Source: an uncultured Aeriscardovia sp. (GTDB lineage Bacteria > Actinomycetota > Actinomycetes > Actinomycetales > Bifidobacteriaceae). Taken from it: a stretch of DNA of 64,000 bases. The first letter of the stretch is position 1. Every line of letters starts with the position of its first letter. Shown in pieces: positions 8,925 to 17,763 of this stretch. The position numbers and the translations under genes are program-made. Below the pieces are notes generated by a model. That model worked only from the letters and a program-made list of their open reading frames with translations. It made no database searches and was not told the DNA's origin. Location of the stretch: contig CAIFES010000001.1 in the NCBI GenBank assembly GCA_903789535.1, forward strand, positions 310,001 through 374,000, in the 5' to 3' direction.

Positions 8925-9882
8925 ACGAGAAGGTCTGCGGGTCGTGGCCCACACGTGTGTCGGTATCAAGGGCGGAGATGGCCGCATGCTCCTGCGGTGT
9001 GAGCGCGAAACCGGCAAGGCTCGCGTTCTCGATCTGGCGGTCGGCGTGCACTGACTTGGGGATGATGATGAAGCCTTCCTCGAGCTCCCAGCGCAGGATG
9101 ACCTGCGCCGCGCTCACACCGTGCGCCGCACCGATACGCCCGAGCAAGCCGTCACCGGCCGTGAGGTCGGCGCCGCGGGCGAGCGGCTCATATGCCTCGA
9201 TGGCGATACCGTGCGCCCGGCAGAAATCCACGACCTCGCGCTGCTGGAAGGTGGGGTGCAGCTCGATCTGGTCGACGGCCGGCCACTCCCCTGTCTGCTC
9301 ATGCAGCCGCGTGAGGTGCTCGGGCAGGAAATTGCACACGCCGAGCGTGTGCACGCGCCCCTCGTCGCGCAGGCGGCGGAAGGCGCGCCACGTCTCGTCG
9401 CTGCGCCAGTCGAACGGTGTGGGCCAGTGAATCATGTACATGTCCACGTAGTCGAGGCCGAGATCGTGGCTCTGCCGGTCGAAGGCGGCGAGTGTGGAAT
9501 CGTAGCCCTGCTCGGAGTCCTTGACCTTCGTGGTCACCCACAGCGTGTCACGCTTCTCGCCCGCGTCGTAGCCGGTCTGCCGCAGTGCCTGGCCGACAGC
9601 CGCCTCATTGCCGTAGCCGGCCGCACAGTCCAGGTGCCGGTAGCCTGCGGCGAGCGCCTGGCCGACCACCTGCGGCGCCTCCTCCTGGCTCACCCGCAGC
9701 ACGCCGAGGCCGATCTGCGGGATGGCACGTCCGTCACGCAGGTGGACGAACGGTGTGGGCGGGATCGCCGCCGAGCCTGGCAGGCTCGTCGTCCCGCTGA
9801 TGCTCACGCGAAAATCATCCGCCCCATCAGAATGGTTTTCATCAGCACGTTTTTTATCGTCATGTGTATTCGTCATCGTCAT
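8917..9882 (-). CDS. Aldo/keto reductase
   Basis: NAD(P)H-dependent reductase of aldehydes or ketones with a TIM-barrel fold. It has 321 residues with an unusual polar N-terminal extension of about 45. Visible family features are HLDCAAGYGNE (catalytic Asp and Tyr), VTTKVKD (catalytic Lys), MIHWP (His) and IPKSVHADRQIENA (cofactor binding). The fold suggests the 2,5-diketo-D-gluconate reductase branch, but the substrate is not predictable. The start at 9882 is supported by TATTCT exactly seven nt upstream and no ribosome site. The stop overlaps the HNH gene start. Confidence 0.9.
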   Translation of the reverse strand: MTMTNTHDDKKRADENHSDGADDFRVSISGTTSLPGSAAIPPTPFVHLRDGRAIPQIGLGVLRVSQEEAPQVVGQALAAGYRHLDCAAGYGNEAAVGQALRQTGYDAGEKRDTLWVTTKVKDSEQGYDSTLAAFDRQSHDLGLDYVDMYMIHWPTPFDWRSDETWRAFRRLRDEGRVHTLGVCNFLPEHLTRLHEQTGEWPAVDQIELHPTFQQREVVDFCRAHGIAIEAYEPLARGADLTAGDGLLGRIGAAHGVSAAQVILRWELEEGFIIIPKSVHADRQIENASLAGFALTPQEHAAISALDTDTRVGHDPQTFSYA

Positions 9883-9889
9883 ATTTCCA

Positions 9890-9942
9890 AGAATATCGGT
9901 ACTGAAAAGTCAGAGAAGCCGGACAGGTGAATGTGGATAACT
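9890..9942 (-). promoter_or_regulatory. Aldo/keto reductase promoter with AGTTATCCACA upstream element
   Basis: On the minus strand AGTTATCCACA (9942-9932) is followed by 36 nt, then TATTCT (9895-9890), then TGGAAAT and the ATG. TTATCCACA is a perfect DnaA-box 9-mer. The same element at the same distance occurs upstream of the genes starting at 21265 and 38010. No consensus -35 is present. Confidence 0.6.
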
Positions 9943-9955
9943 GGGAAACAACAAA

Positions 9956-9981
9956 ACGGCCGGACCCGAAGGCCCGGCCGT
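9956..9981 (-). terminator. Rho-independent terminator after araA
   Basis: On the minus strand an 11-bp GC-rich stem with one mismatch (ACGGCCGGGCC paired with GGTCCGGCCGT) and a four-nt loop is followed by TTTTGTTGTTT. It lies about 140 nt past the araA stop and ends the araBDA transcript. Confidence 0.8.
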
Positions 9982-10123
9982 CCTGCTGACGATCCGCCAC
10001 CGACCGTTTCCTATGGCTGGAGAACGGATCCTCGATTCACACAGCGCACGCCGGCCGGCAATCCGGCCGACGCCTTCCGCCTGTTCTCCGCGAGAAATCC
10101 CAGCAGAAAAATCTGGGACGATC

Positions 10124-11635
10124 TCACGCGACGGACGGGATGTTGTTCGTATGGAAATAGAGGTCGTTGGTGCGCAGACGCTGCACCCATGAATCGAACG
10201 TGGTGTTCTCGTCGATGGTGTTGAGCTCCACACCGGCGATGCGGCAGAAGTCCTCCCACTCCTCACGGCCGACGTTGGTGGTCATGCACGTGTGGTGAGC
10301 GCCGCCGGCGAGCAGCCAGCACTTGACGGCGGTGTGCAGGTCAGGGCGCGGCTTGAAGATGGCGCGGGCGGTCGGCAGCACCTTGAGCGAGCCGCCAGGA
10401 TGGTCGATGTCCACCATCTGCATGGTGAAGCGGAAGCGATCGCCCTGGTCGGTGAAGATGATCATCGGCACGTTCTTCTTCTCCTTGGCGGTGAAGACGA
10501 CGCGCACCGGGTCGGCCTTGCCGCCGATACCGAGCGGGTGGATCTCCAGACGTGGTTTGCCGGCGGCGCCGAGCGAGGGCGAGACCTCGAGCATGTGCGA
10601 GCCCATGTCCATCTGCCGCCCGTCGACAAAGTTGTAGGAGTAATCCTCCATGAGGGAGGCGCCGCCCGGCAAGCCCTCGCCCATCACCTGGCCGATGCGC
10701 ACGAGCATCGACGTCTTCCAGTCGCCCTCGGCGGAGAAGCCGTAGCCGAGCTGGACGAGATGCTGCGCGGCGACACCCGGCAGCTGCCTGAGGCCGGCGA
10801 GATCCTCGAAGTTGTCGACCATGGCGGTGCAGCCGTAGTGGTCGAGCATGTTCTTCATGCCGACCTCCTCCTGGGCCGCGTAGTAGAGGCTGTCGTACTT
10901 CTCGCCCAGCAGGACGGGATCGATGTCGTAGAGCTTCTTGTACTCCTCGATGACGGCCTCGACGTCCTCCTTCTTCGCCTTGTTGACCCAACTCTCGAGC
11001 TCGGTGGACGTCCAGGTGTTGACGGAGGTGCCGAAGACCTCCTCGGCCATGACCTTGTCGCCCTCGGTGACGGCTACGTTGCGCATGTTGTCGCCCCAGC
11101 GCATGACCTTCATGTTGTTGGCGGCGTCCCAGCCGGCGCAGGCGCGCTCCCACACGCCGATCTGGCGTGCGACCTCCGGGTCGGTGTAGTGGCCGAAGAC
11201 GATCTTGCGGCGGATGCCCATCCTGGAGAGGATGTAGCCGAACTCGCGATCGCCGTGAGCGGACTGGTTGAGGTTCATGAAGTCCATGTCGATGTAGTCC
11301 CACGGGATCTCGAAGTGGTGCTGCGTGGAGAGCTGCAGCAGCGGCTTCCTGAGCTCCTTGAGGCCGCGGATCCACATCTTGGCCGGGCTGAACGTGTGCA
11401 TCCACGCCACGACGCCGAGGACCTCCGGGCGGGAGCTTGCCTCGATCATGAAGCGCTTGATGGAATCGGAGTCCTTGAGCGTGGGCTTGAGGGTGATCTT
11501 GATGGGCAGATCGTCCGACTTGTTGATGGTGTCGACGATGTCCTTGGACTGCTGCGCGACCTGGCGCAGCGCCTCCTCGCCGTACAGGTCCTGGGAGCCG
11601 ACGGCGAACCAGATCTCTTTGCCTTCGAATGCCAT
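10124..11635 (-). CDS. araA: L-arabinose isomerase
   Basis: Converts L-arabinose to L-ribulose in the cytoplasm, with Mn2+. It has 503 residues, the usual family size. It starts MAFEGKEIWFAVGSQDLYGEEAL, and GVVAWMHTFSPAKMWIRGL and GEGDWKT-like metal-site regions are visible. The start at 11635 has GAAAGGA seven nt upstream. The frame runs on to 11707 without homologous sequence. It is the last gene of araB-araD-araA, and a strong terminator follows. Confidence 0.97.
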   Translation of the reverse strand: MAFEGKEIWFAVGSQDLYGEEALRQVAQQSKDIVDTINKSDDLPIKITLKPTLKDSDSIKRFMIEASSRPEVLGVVAWMHTFSPAKMWIRGLKELRKPLLQLSTQHHFEIPWDYIDMDFMNLNQSAHGDREFGYILSRMGIRRKIVFGHYTDPEVARQIGVWERACAGWDAANNMKVMRWGDNMRNVAVTEGDKVMAEEVFGTSVNTWTSTELESWVNKAKKEDVEAVIEEYKKLYDIDPVLLGEKYDSLYYAAQEEVGMKNMLDHYGCTAMVDNFEDLAGLRQLPGVAAQHLVQLGYGFSAEGDWKTSMLVRIGQVMGEGLPGGASLMEDYSYNFVDGRQMDMGSHMLEVSPSLGAAGKPRLEIHPLGIGGKADPVRVVFTAKEKKNVPMIIFTDQGDRFRFTMQMVDIDHPGGSLKVLPTARAIFKPRPDLHTAVKCWLLAGGAHHTCMTTNVGREEWEDFCRIAGVELNTIDENTTFDSWVQRLRTNDLYFHTNNIPSVA

Positions 11636-11734
11636 TGTGTGTCCTTTCCGCCGCAGGCTTCCTCGCCCGGACGACGATTCATGGCCGGCAATGCCGGCCG
11701 GGAACAATTCTTCTGTGCTCAGTGCCGGCCGTGC

Positions 11735-12427
11735 TCAGTGCTGGCCGTAGACGTTCTGGTAGCGGTCGTTGAGCCTGGCGATGTCGGCCGGGTCGATCGG
11801 GATGATGTCGCCGAGCTGGCGTGCGGCCCACATGGTGTGGGCGACCTCCTCGGTCATCGCGGCGGCCTTGACGGCGGCCTCCGCATCCTTGCCGACGGTG
11901 AACGGGCCATGGTTTTGCATGATGACTGCCGGCGAGTGCGGGTACTTCTCGAGCGTCTCGACCACGCCTTTGCCGATGGCCTCCGAGCCGATGAGGCGGA
12001 ACGGGCCGATCGGCACCGGGCCGCCGAACTCGTCGCCCATCATCGTCAGGCCGCATGGGATGTTCTCACCGATCGCACCCCAAGCGGTGGCGTAGGTGGA
12101 GTGGGTGTGCACGACGCCGAACACGTCCGGGCGATGCCTGTAGATGTAGGCGTGGGAGAGGGTGTCGGAGCTGGGTGCCTCGGTGCCGTCGACCACGTTG
12201 CCGTCCAGATCGGTGACGACCATGCTCTGCGGGGTGAGGTCCTCGTAGCGCACGCCGGAGGGCTTGATGACCATGAGGTCGGCGCTGTGCAGACGCTGGG
12301 AGACGTTGCCCGCGGTCCACACCACGAGATTCCACTTGATGAGCTGCCGGTGGAGGTTTGCCACGACCTCGCGCACGGCCTTGACCTCGGCGCGCACCTG
12401 CGGCGAGTAATCCTCAAGAGTTGCCAT
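11735..12427 (-). CDS. araD: L-ribulose-5-phosphate 4-epimerase
   Basis: Interconverts L-ribulose-5-phosphate and D-xylulose-5-phosphate, which enters the phosphoketolase (bifid) shunt. It has 230 residues. The class II aldolase fold is shown by TAGNVSQR, KPSGVRYEDL, HTHSTYATAWG (zinc histidines) and MQNHGPFTVG. The start at 12427 has AAAGGA upstream. The gene sits 99 nt before araA and 142 nt after araB on the same strand. Confidence 0.97.
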   Translation of the reverse strand: MATLEDYSPQVRAEVKAVREVVANLHRQLIKWNLVVWTAGNVSQRLHSADLMVIKPSGVRYEDLTPQSMVVTDLDGNVVDGTEAPSSDTLSHAYIYRHRPDVFGVVHTHSTYATAWGAIGENIPCGLTMMGDEFGGPVPIGPFRLIGSEAIGKGVVETLEKYPHSPAVIMQNHGPFTVGKDAEAAVKAAAMTEEVAHTMWAARQLGDIIPIDPADIARLNDRYQNVYGQH

Positions 12428-12569
12428 TGTGTTCCTTTCTGCCGCCCGGTTTCTCCTGCGGTGTCAAGCTGCGTTCCGGACCGATGGACCGGGTGCCGGT
12501 TGCTGTTCCGCCGGCCTGTCAGTACTGTCTGTCAGTCCTGTGTGCCGGTTGCTGTGTGCCGGTCCCGTG

Positions 12570-14192
12570 TCAGTCCTGCTGCTGGCCGATGGTGTCGATC
12601 GCGGCCTGCTCTACCGGCAGGCTGCGCATATAGTGCTTGAAGAACTTCTCGAAGCCGGCGACCATCGTCGGATCCGGGCGCATCGTGGTCGACTTCGCGT
12701 CCTTGAACACCACGTCGTCGAGGTAGTCGGCGAGCGGCAGATCCGTGTGACGCAGGTAGTCGGCGAGCACCGCCATGCCCCACGGGCCTCCCTCGCTGGC
12801 AGTCGACATCACGGTGATCGGGGCGTCGAACGCGGCGGCGAGGATCGACTGCGCCACCTTCGGGGTGGTGAAGATGCCGCCGTGGCCGACAAGCGAGTCG
12901 ATTCTCACGCCGTCCTGCTTCGTCATCACGTCCATGCCGATCTTGACCGGGCAGAACGCGGAGAACAGCAGGGCGCGCATGAGGTTGGGCAGGCTCAGGC
13001 TCGCGCGCGGGCCGCGGGCGAGGACCGGACGGCCCTCATCCAGACCGGCGAGCGGCTCGCCCGAGTAGAGCGCGTAGTTGACAAGACCACCGCCGTCGTT
13101 GTCGGCCTCCTCGCTGATCGCCTGGTTGAACAGCAGGCTGAACAGCTCGTTGGTGGACAGGTCGGCGCCGGCCTTCCTGGCGAACTGCCCGAACAGCCCG
13201 ACCCAGGCGTTGAGGTCGGACGTGAAGTTGTTGGCATGGCTCATGCCGGCGAGGTCACCGGCGGGGGTGGCAACAGGGTCGACTTGTTCATAGGCCTTGC
13301 GCAGCGGCCGCTCCAGCACGACCATGCCAAAGATGGAGGTTCCCGCCGAGACGTTGCCGGTGCGCGGACGGACCGCGTCGGTGGCGACCATGCCGGTGCC
13401 GGCGTCACCCTCCGGCGCGGCGAGCGGGATGCCGGCCTCAAGCGTGCCGGACGGGTCGAGCAGGCGCGCGCCCTCGGCCGTGAGCGTGCCGGCGTCCTGG
13501 CCGGCCACCAGCACGGAGGGCAGCAGATCCTCGACCTTCCACGGCATCGCCTCGATCTCGGGCAGGGAGTCGAACTTTGCCAGATCGTCGGCGTTGTAGT
13601 CGTGGGTGGACGGGTCAATGGGGAACATGCCCGAGGCGTCGCCGATGCCGAGCACCTTCCTGCCGGTGAGCCGCCAGTGCACATAGCCGGCGAGGGTGGT
13701 GAAGAACGCGACGCGCGGGGTGTGCTCCTCCTGGTTGAGGACGGCCTGATACAGATGGGCGATCGAGTAGCGCTGCGGGATGTTGTAGGTGAACAGCGCG
13801 GAGAGGCGACGGCTCGCCTCCTCGGTCATGGTGTTGCGCCATGTGCGGAACGGCACGAGCAGATTGTCGTCCTTGTCGAAGGCGAGATAGCCGTGCATCA
13901 TGGCCGAGAAGCCCATCGCGCCGACGCGCGTCAGCTCGAGCGAGTATTTGTCGGCGACGTCCGCGCGCAGGTTGGCGTAGGCGTCCTGCAGGCCGGACCA
14001 CACCTCCTCGAGCGGGTACGTCCACACACCGTCGACGAGGTGGTTCTCCCACTCGTGGTCTCCCTGTGCGATGACGTTGTAGTTCTCGTCGATGAGCACG
14101 GCCTTGATGCGCATGGAGCCGAATTCGATACCCAGGCTCGTGCGTGCCGAGGCGATGGCCTGTGCCGCCGCAGTGGTGTCGAAGCCCGCCAT
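12570..14192 (-). CDS. araB: L-ribulokinase-type FGGY carbohydrate kinase
   Basis: Phosphorylates L-ribulose to L-ribulose-5-phosphate with ATP. It has 540 residues in two FGGY halves. LGIEFGSMRIKAVLID near residue 20 is the N-terminal phosphate-binding region, and GGIFTTPKVAQSILAAAF near residue 440 belongs to the C-terminal half. SAMMHGYLAF and TWRNTMTEEAS fit this kinase branch. Its place with araD and araA supports ribulose as the substrate, although the sequence differs from the classical AraB of enterobacteria. The start at 14192 has AAGGAGG four nt upstream. Confidence 0.88.
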   Translation of the reverse strand: MAGFDTTAAAQAIASARTSLGIEFGSMRIKAVLIDENYNVIAQGDHEWENHLVDGVWTYPLEEVWSGLQDAYANLRADVADKYSLELTRVGAMGFSAMMHGYLAFDKDDNLLVPFRTWRNTMTEEASRRLSALFTYNIPQRYSIAHLYQAVLNQEEHTPRVAFFTTLAGYVHWRLTGRKVLGIGDASGMFPIDPSTHDYNADDLAKFDSLPEIEAMPWKVEDLLPSVLVAGQDAGTLTAEGARLLDPSGTLEAGIPLAAPEGDAGTGMVATDAVRPRTGNVSAGTSIFGMVVLERPLRKAYEQVDPVATPAGDLAGMSHANNFTSDLNAWVGLFGQFARKAGADLSTNELFSLLFNQAISEEADNDGGGLVNYALYSGEPLAGLDEGRPVLARGPRASLSLPNLMRALLFSAFCPVKIGMDVMTKQDGVRIDSLVGHGGIFTTPKVAQSILAAAFDAPITVMSTASEGGPWGMAVLADYLRHTDLPLADYLDDVVFKDAKSTTMRPDPTMVAGFEKFFKHYMRSLPVEQAAIDTIGQQQD

Positions 14193-14248
14193 TGACCCTC
14201 CTTCGAAGCGATGGCCAGTGAATGTCACGATAGGCGTCATTGCACATA

Positions 14249-14262
14249 TGTGAACGTTCACA
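14249..14262. promoter_or_regulatory. Palindromic LacI-type operator upstream of araB
   Basis: TGTGAACGTTCACA is a perfect 14-bp palindrome with a central CG, typical of LacI-family operators. It lies 57 nt before the araB start and downstream of the stop of a LacI-family gene, which is the probable binder. The flanks are AT-rich and could hold the promoter. Confidence 0.75.
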
Positions 14263-14362
14263 ACTATTCCAAGGATAGCCGAAGGTCGGCACTTTTCAAC
14301 CATTTGCCGCATACGGCGTGCCGCCTTCAATGGCGCCGATTCTTCGCGCCCGGCGGTCCCTC

Positions 14363-15502
14363 TCAGCGTAAAGAATCGACGACGCAGGTGGACTCGCGCA
14401 CCACGATGCGCGGGCGGATGAGGCGGATGCCGTCCACCGTGCGGGTGGCCGGCAGCTCCGGGTCAGGCCCGCCCGTCGCCTCCCCCGGCGAGAGCATGGC
14501 CAGCACCTGCGACATGGCAAGCCCGCCGAGCGCCTGGAAATCAGGGCGCACCGTCGTCAGCGACGGCATGACCGCATCAGCGCCGGGCATGTCGTCGAAA
14601 CCGGTCACGCTCACCTCCTGCGGCACCTGGATGCCGAGCCGGGCGAGCGCCCGCAGCGCACCGAGCGCCTGCAGGTCATTCGCCGCCACCACGGCGTCCG
14701 GCGCATCGGCCTGCCCCTCGGGCATCGTCCGGCCCGCGAACGCCGAGGCCACCGCCTTCTCGGCGGCCTTCGACTGCCATGAGCCGGTGTCAATCACCCG
14801 GTAACGCATCCCGCGCCGGATCGCGCCGGCTTCCAGCGCCTCCAGACGCACGCTCGCATCCGCCCATTCCTGCGGGCCCGCCAGCAGCAGCAGACGCTTT
14901 CTGCCGAGCCCGGCGAGCAGGTCGAGGATCTGCCCCTCCCCTTCCGCCTGGTCGATGCCGACGAACCGGCGACGGGCAGGATCCGCACTGACAGCGGCCT
15001 GCCGGGCAGGCTGGCTGGCAGATGTGAGGAACACAGCCGGCTGCTGGGAGCGGACAGCGAGCGCCGCACACAGCAGCCGCGTCGTCGGGGTGAGGCAGAC
15101 GAGCGCATCGACGCCCTGTGCGGAGAAGGCGGAGATGATCGAATCGAACTGTGGGCGACCGTCACGGCGCTCGTTGTAGACGGCGACAGAGACGGCGAGG
15201 CCGTGGTCACGGGCACGGGCCTCCAATGCGCCGATCGTCGAAATCGGGCCGTAATAGCTGACGCCCCCGGCGACAAAGCCGATGGTGCGCGACCGGCTCG
15301 TCACCAGCGCCCGCGCGAAGTTGAGCGGGTGGTAGTCAAGCGCGGCAATGGCCTCTTCCACACGGGCACGGGTCGTGGGCGAGACGTTGGGCGAATGGTT
15401 GATGACGCGTGAGACGGTCTGGTAGGACACGCCTGCCTGACGGGCGACCTGGGTGATGGAGACGCGGCGCCTGCCCGTGCCTGAAGCGCTGTGATCTGCC
15501 AT
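14363..15502 (-). CDS. LacI-family transcriptional regulator, probable arabinose regulator
   Basis: Likely repressor of araBDA. It has 379 residues. The helix-turn-helix is at about 14-40 (SITQVARQAGVSYQTVSRVINHSPNVS), followed by the hinge region and a periplasmic-binding-protein-like effector domain from about residue 70. The start at 15502 has GAAGGA suitably placed. A second ATG six codons upstream (15520) is possible. It is immediately upstream of araB on the same strand, and a perfect LacI-type palindrome lies between them. The effector is inferred from context. Confidence 0.85.
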   Translation of the reverse strand: MADHSASGTGRRRVSITQVARQAGVSYQTVSRVINHSPNVSPTTRARVEEAIAALDYHPLNFARALVTSRSRTIGFVAGGVSYYGPISTIGALEARARDHGLAVSVAVYNERRDGRPQFDSIISAFSAQGVDALVCLTPTTRLLCAALAVRSQQPAVFLTSASQPARQAAVSADPARRRFVGIDQAEGEGQILDLLAGLGRKRLLLLAGPQEWADASVRLEALEAGAIRRGMRYRVIDTGSWQSKAAEKAVASAFAGRTMPEGQADAPDAVVAANDLQALGALRALARLGIQVPQEVSVTGFDDMPGADAVMPSLTTVRPDFQALGGLAMSQVLAMLSPGEATGGPDPELPATRTVDGIRLIRPRIVVRESTCVVDSLR

Positions 15503-15577
15503 GATGTCCTTCCGCCGCACGCCCGTCTGCCATAGTGCGGACCCGGACCGTGCGATCCCAGCCTACCGCCGTCCGCC

Positions 15578-16300
15578 TCACACGAGATGCCAAGTGAGCC
15601 GGTGCAGGTCACTGGGCCCGTGCGCGGCGATGGCGGCCCTGTGCGCGGCGGTGCCATAACCCTTGTTGGATTCCCAGCCGTAGGCGCGGTACGCGTCCTG
15701 GAGTGCCAGACGCTCCATGAGCCTGTCACGCGTCACTTTGGCGAGGTCGCTCGCCGCGGCCACGATCGCGCAGGAGGCGTCCGCCTTCACCTGCGTGGTG
15801 ATGGCAGGCAGCAGCGGCACGTCCGGCGCGTCCATCGTGCTCGCCGCGGGGGTGATGTAGTCATGCGGCCCGTCGAGGATGCCGGCGGCACCATGCAGGT
15901 CTGCCACGGCAAGCCCAGGTTCGGCCTCGCACGGCCGGCAGCACAGTTTGTTCTCACAGGCGGCAAGCGCCCGCAGCGCTGCCAGCCCGAGCGCATGGGT
16001 GATGCCGGCCTCGTCGATCTCCGCATTGCTTGCCGCGCCGACAGCCCAGGCGTCCACAAAATCACCGAGCGGGCCGAAGAGGCGTTCACGCTCCTTCTCG
16101 GTCAGCATTTTGGAGTCGGCGAGATGGTCGGGGATTCGCGGCCCACGTTTTTCGAGCCGGTCAGAGAGGATAGCCGCGCAGCCGACCATGACGGGCCCGG
16201 CGAGCGCGCCGCGGCCCACCTCGTCGAAACCGAAGATGACGGGCGCGCCATTCTGGGCGAGACGGCGTTCGAGCCGCCACGTGGGCCTCACGCGGCTCAT
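15578..16300 (-). CDS. rnhB: Ribonuclease HII
   Basis: Cleaves the RNA strand of RNA:DNA hybrids, including single misincorporated ribonucleotides. It has 240 residues. GFDEVGRGALAGP at about residue 24 carries the first acidic catalytic residues, and ADSKMLTEKERE fits the family. A cysteine-containing insert near the middle (CENKLCCRPCEAEPG) enlarges the usual fold. The start overlaps the lepB stop by four nt (ATGA), so the two are translationally coupled in rplS-lepB-rnhB. Confidence 0.94.
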   Translation of the reverse strand: MSRVRPTWRLERRLAQNGAPVIFGFDEVGRGALAGPVMVGCAAILSDRLEKRGPRIPDHLADSKMLTEKERERLFGPLGDFVDAWAVGAASNAEIDEAGITHALGLAALRALAACENKLCCRPCEAEPGLAVADLHGAAGILDGPHDYITPAASTMDAPDVPLLPAITTQVKADASCAIVAAASDLAKVTRDRLMERLALQDAYRAYGWESNKGYGTAAHRAAIAAHGPSDLHRLTWHLV

Positions 16301-17079
16301 CGTGCACCAGAAACGCCGCCCACGCCCTTGTAGACGGCATCATCGCGGCCGAGACCACGCCAATGCGTGACCGGCCAGTAGACGAATTTGGCCACCCCCT
16401 GCACATCGGAAATCGGCACAAGCCCGCCCTGGCCGTCGGAGAGATGGTAGCGCGAGTCGGCGGAATTGGCGCGGTTGTCGCCCATGACAAACAGATGGTG
16501 GGCGCTCACCTTCACCGAGAAGCTGATGTCGGAGGGGTTGACGCCCGGTTTGAGATAACTGCTCTCGTCGATGGCGTGCCCGTTGATGGTGACCGGTGAG
16601 CCGGAGCCTTTGCATGCCACGGTGTCACCCGGCAGCCCGATCACACGTTTGACGAGATAACTGGAGGAGAGGATGCCCCCGGAGGACTCGCCTGAGAGCC
16701 AGTTGTCGGGGTCTTTGAAAACGATGACGTCGCCGCGGTGGATCTGCCCGTGCTGTCCCTCGATGCGCGAGGTGACGATGCGGTCACCGATCTGCAGGGT
16801 ATTGAGCATCGAGCCGGAGGGAATGACGTAGATGTCCGCGATGAACAGACGGATGAGGACGACGATGAGAACCGGGATGAGGATTGCCAGTGTGATCTCC
16901 CTCGCCGTGGAGGAGGCGCTGCGGTGGCCCGTGGGCTCCGGCTTCTTCTCCGGTGCCTTCTGGTGCTGCGCGCGCGGGGACGTGACCGTCCTCGGCGGAC
17001 GGACGGATGTGCCGTCGGATCGCCCGGAGGACGCAAAAGCCCGGGTACCGTCGTTGGTGTTCGGTACTCGGGCCTGCAT
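16297..17079 (-). CDS. lepB: Signal peptidase I
   Basis: Membrane protease that removes signal peptides from exported proteins. From ATG 17079 it has 260 residues: a polar N-terminus of about 55, one membrane segment (LAILIPVLIVVLIRLFIADI), then the catalytic domain. The Ser of IPSGSMLNTL and the Lys of LVKRVIGLPGD form the Ser/Lys dyad, and GDNRANSADSRYH is the conserved box E. The ribosome site is weak, and the start sits 31 nt after rplS, so reinitiation is likely. The stop overlaps the rnhB start. Confidence 0.94.
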   Translation of the reverse strand: MQARVPNTNDGTRAFASSGRSDGTSVRPPRTVTSPRAQHQKAPEKKPEPTGHRSASSTAREITLAILIPVLIVVLIRLFIADIYVIPSGSMLNTLQIGDRIVTSRIEGQHGQIHRGDVIVFKDPDNWLSGESSGGILSSSYLVKRVIGLPGDTVACKGSGSPVTINGHAIDESSYLKPGVNPSDISFSVKVSAHHLFVMGDNRANSADSRYHLSDGQGGLVPISDVQGVAKFVYWPVTHWRGLGRDDAVYKGVGGVSGAR

Positions 17080-17110
17080 GAGATTCACTCGTCCGTAGAA
17101 GACAGGAACG

Positions 17111-17479
17111 TCAGTTCTGCTTCTCGTCGACGCGACGCTCGGCGATCCTCGCGGCCTTGCCGTGACGATTACGCAGATAGTAGAGCTTGGCGCGACGGAC
17201 GCGGCCGTGGGTGAGGACCTCGATGGACTCGACGGCAGGGTCATAGACCGGGAAGCGGCGCTCGACGCCGATACCGAAGCTGACCTTGCGCACGACGAAG
17301 GTCTCGCGGTACTTCTTGCCCTGACGGGCGATCACGACACCCTCGAAGGCCTGGATACGGGTGTTCTTGCCCTCGGTGATGCGCACGTTGACACGCACGG
17401 TATCGCCCGGACGGAACTCCGGCACCTCGAAATTGGCCTTCTTGACCTGTGCGGCCTCAAAATTCTCAATAGCACCCAT
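17111..17479 (-). CDS. rplS: 50S ribosomal protein L19
   Basis: Ribosomal protein at the 30S-50S interface. It has 122 residues. [48 protein letters not shown] and [24 protein letters not shown] are family-defining. AGGAGG precedes the ATG at 17479. The open frame to 17608 is upstream leader. It is followed by lepB and rnhB, the usual actinobacterial arrangement. Confidence 0.98.
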   Translation of the reverse strand: MGAIENFEAAQVKKANFEVPEFRPGDTVRVNVRITEGKNTRIQAFEGVVIARQGKKYRETFVVRKVSFGIGVERRFPVYDPAVESIEVLTHGRVRRAKLYYLRNRHGKAARIAERRVDEKQN

Positions 17480-17763
17480 GGGTGTTTCCTCCTGCGCTGC
17501 CACAGAACAGCCACATACCCGCCCTCGCGGATCGACGGGGACCATGCCGGTCCCCTGCCCCGCGCGGGACATCAATCCCCGACGGCTGCCTGCCGCCGGT
17601 GCGCCCATCCGGCGTCTGCGACGCCTGGACCGAGGGGCCCTCCCTCTGTGGCGGGAACGGCCCTGACGAACATTCTGACTTTACCCGCGCCGCCAGACGC
17701 GGGAGAATAACTCACTTCTTCGCGATGTGACCGCGGTTCTCTTCTTCGCCGTGACTTTCCGGC
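17480..17763 (-). promoter_or_regulatory. rplS leader region with stem-loop
   Basis: This 284-nt space between the FAD oxidoreductase stop and rplS holds no gene. A short perfect stem, GGCGTC-TGC-GACGCC (17611-17625), and other GC-rich inverted segments lie in the expected mRNA leader. Ribosomal-protein leaders of this kind can be autoregulatory, but I cannot match it to a described L19 leader. Confidence 0.3.
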
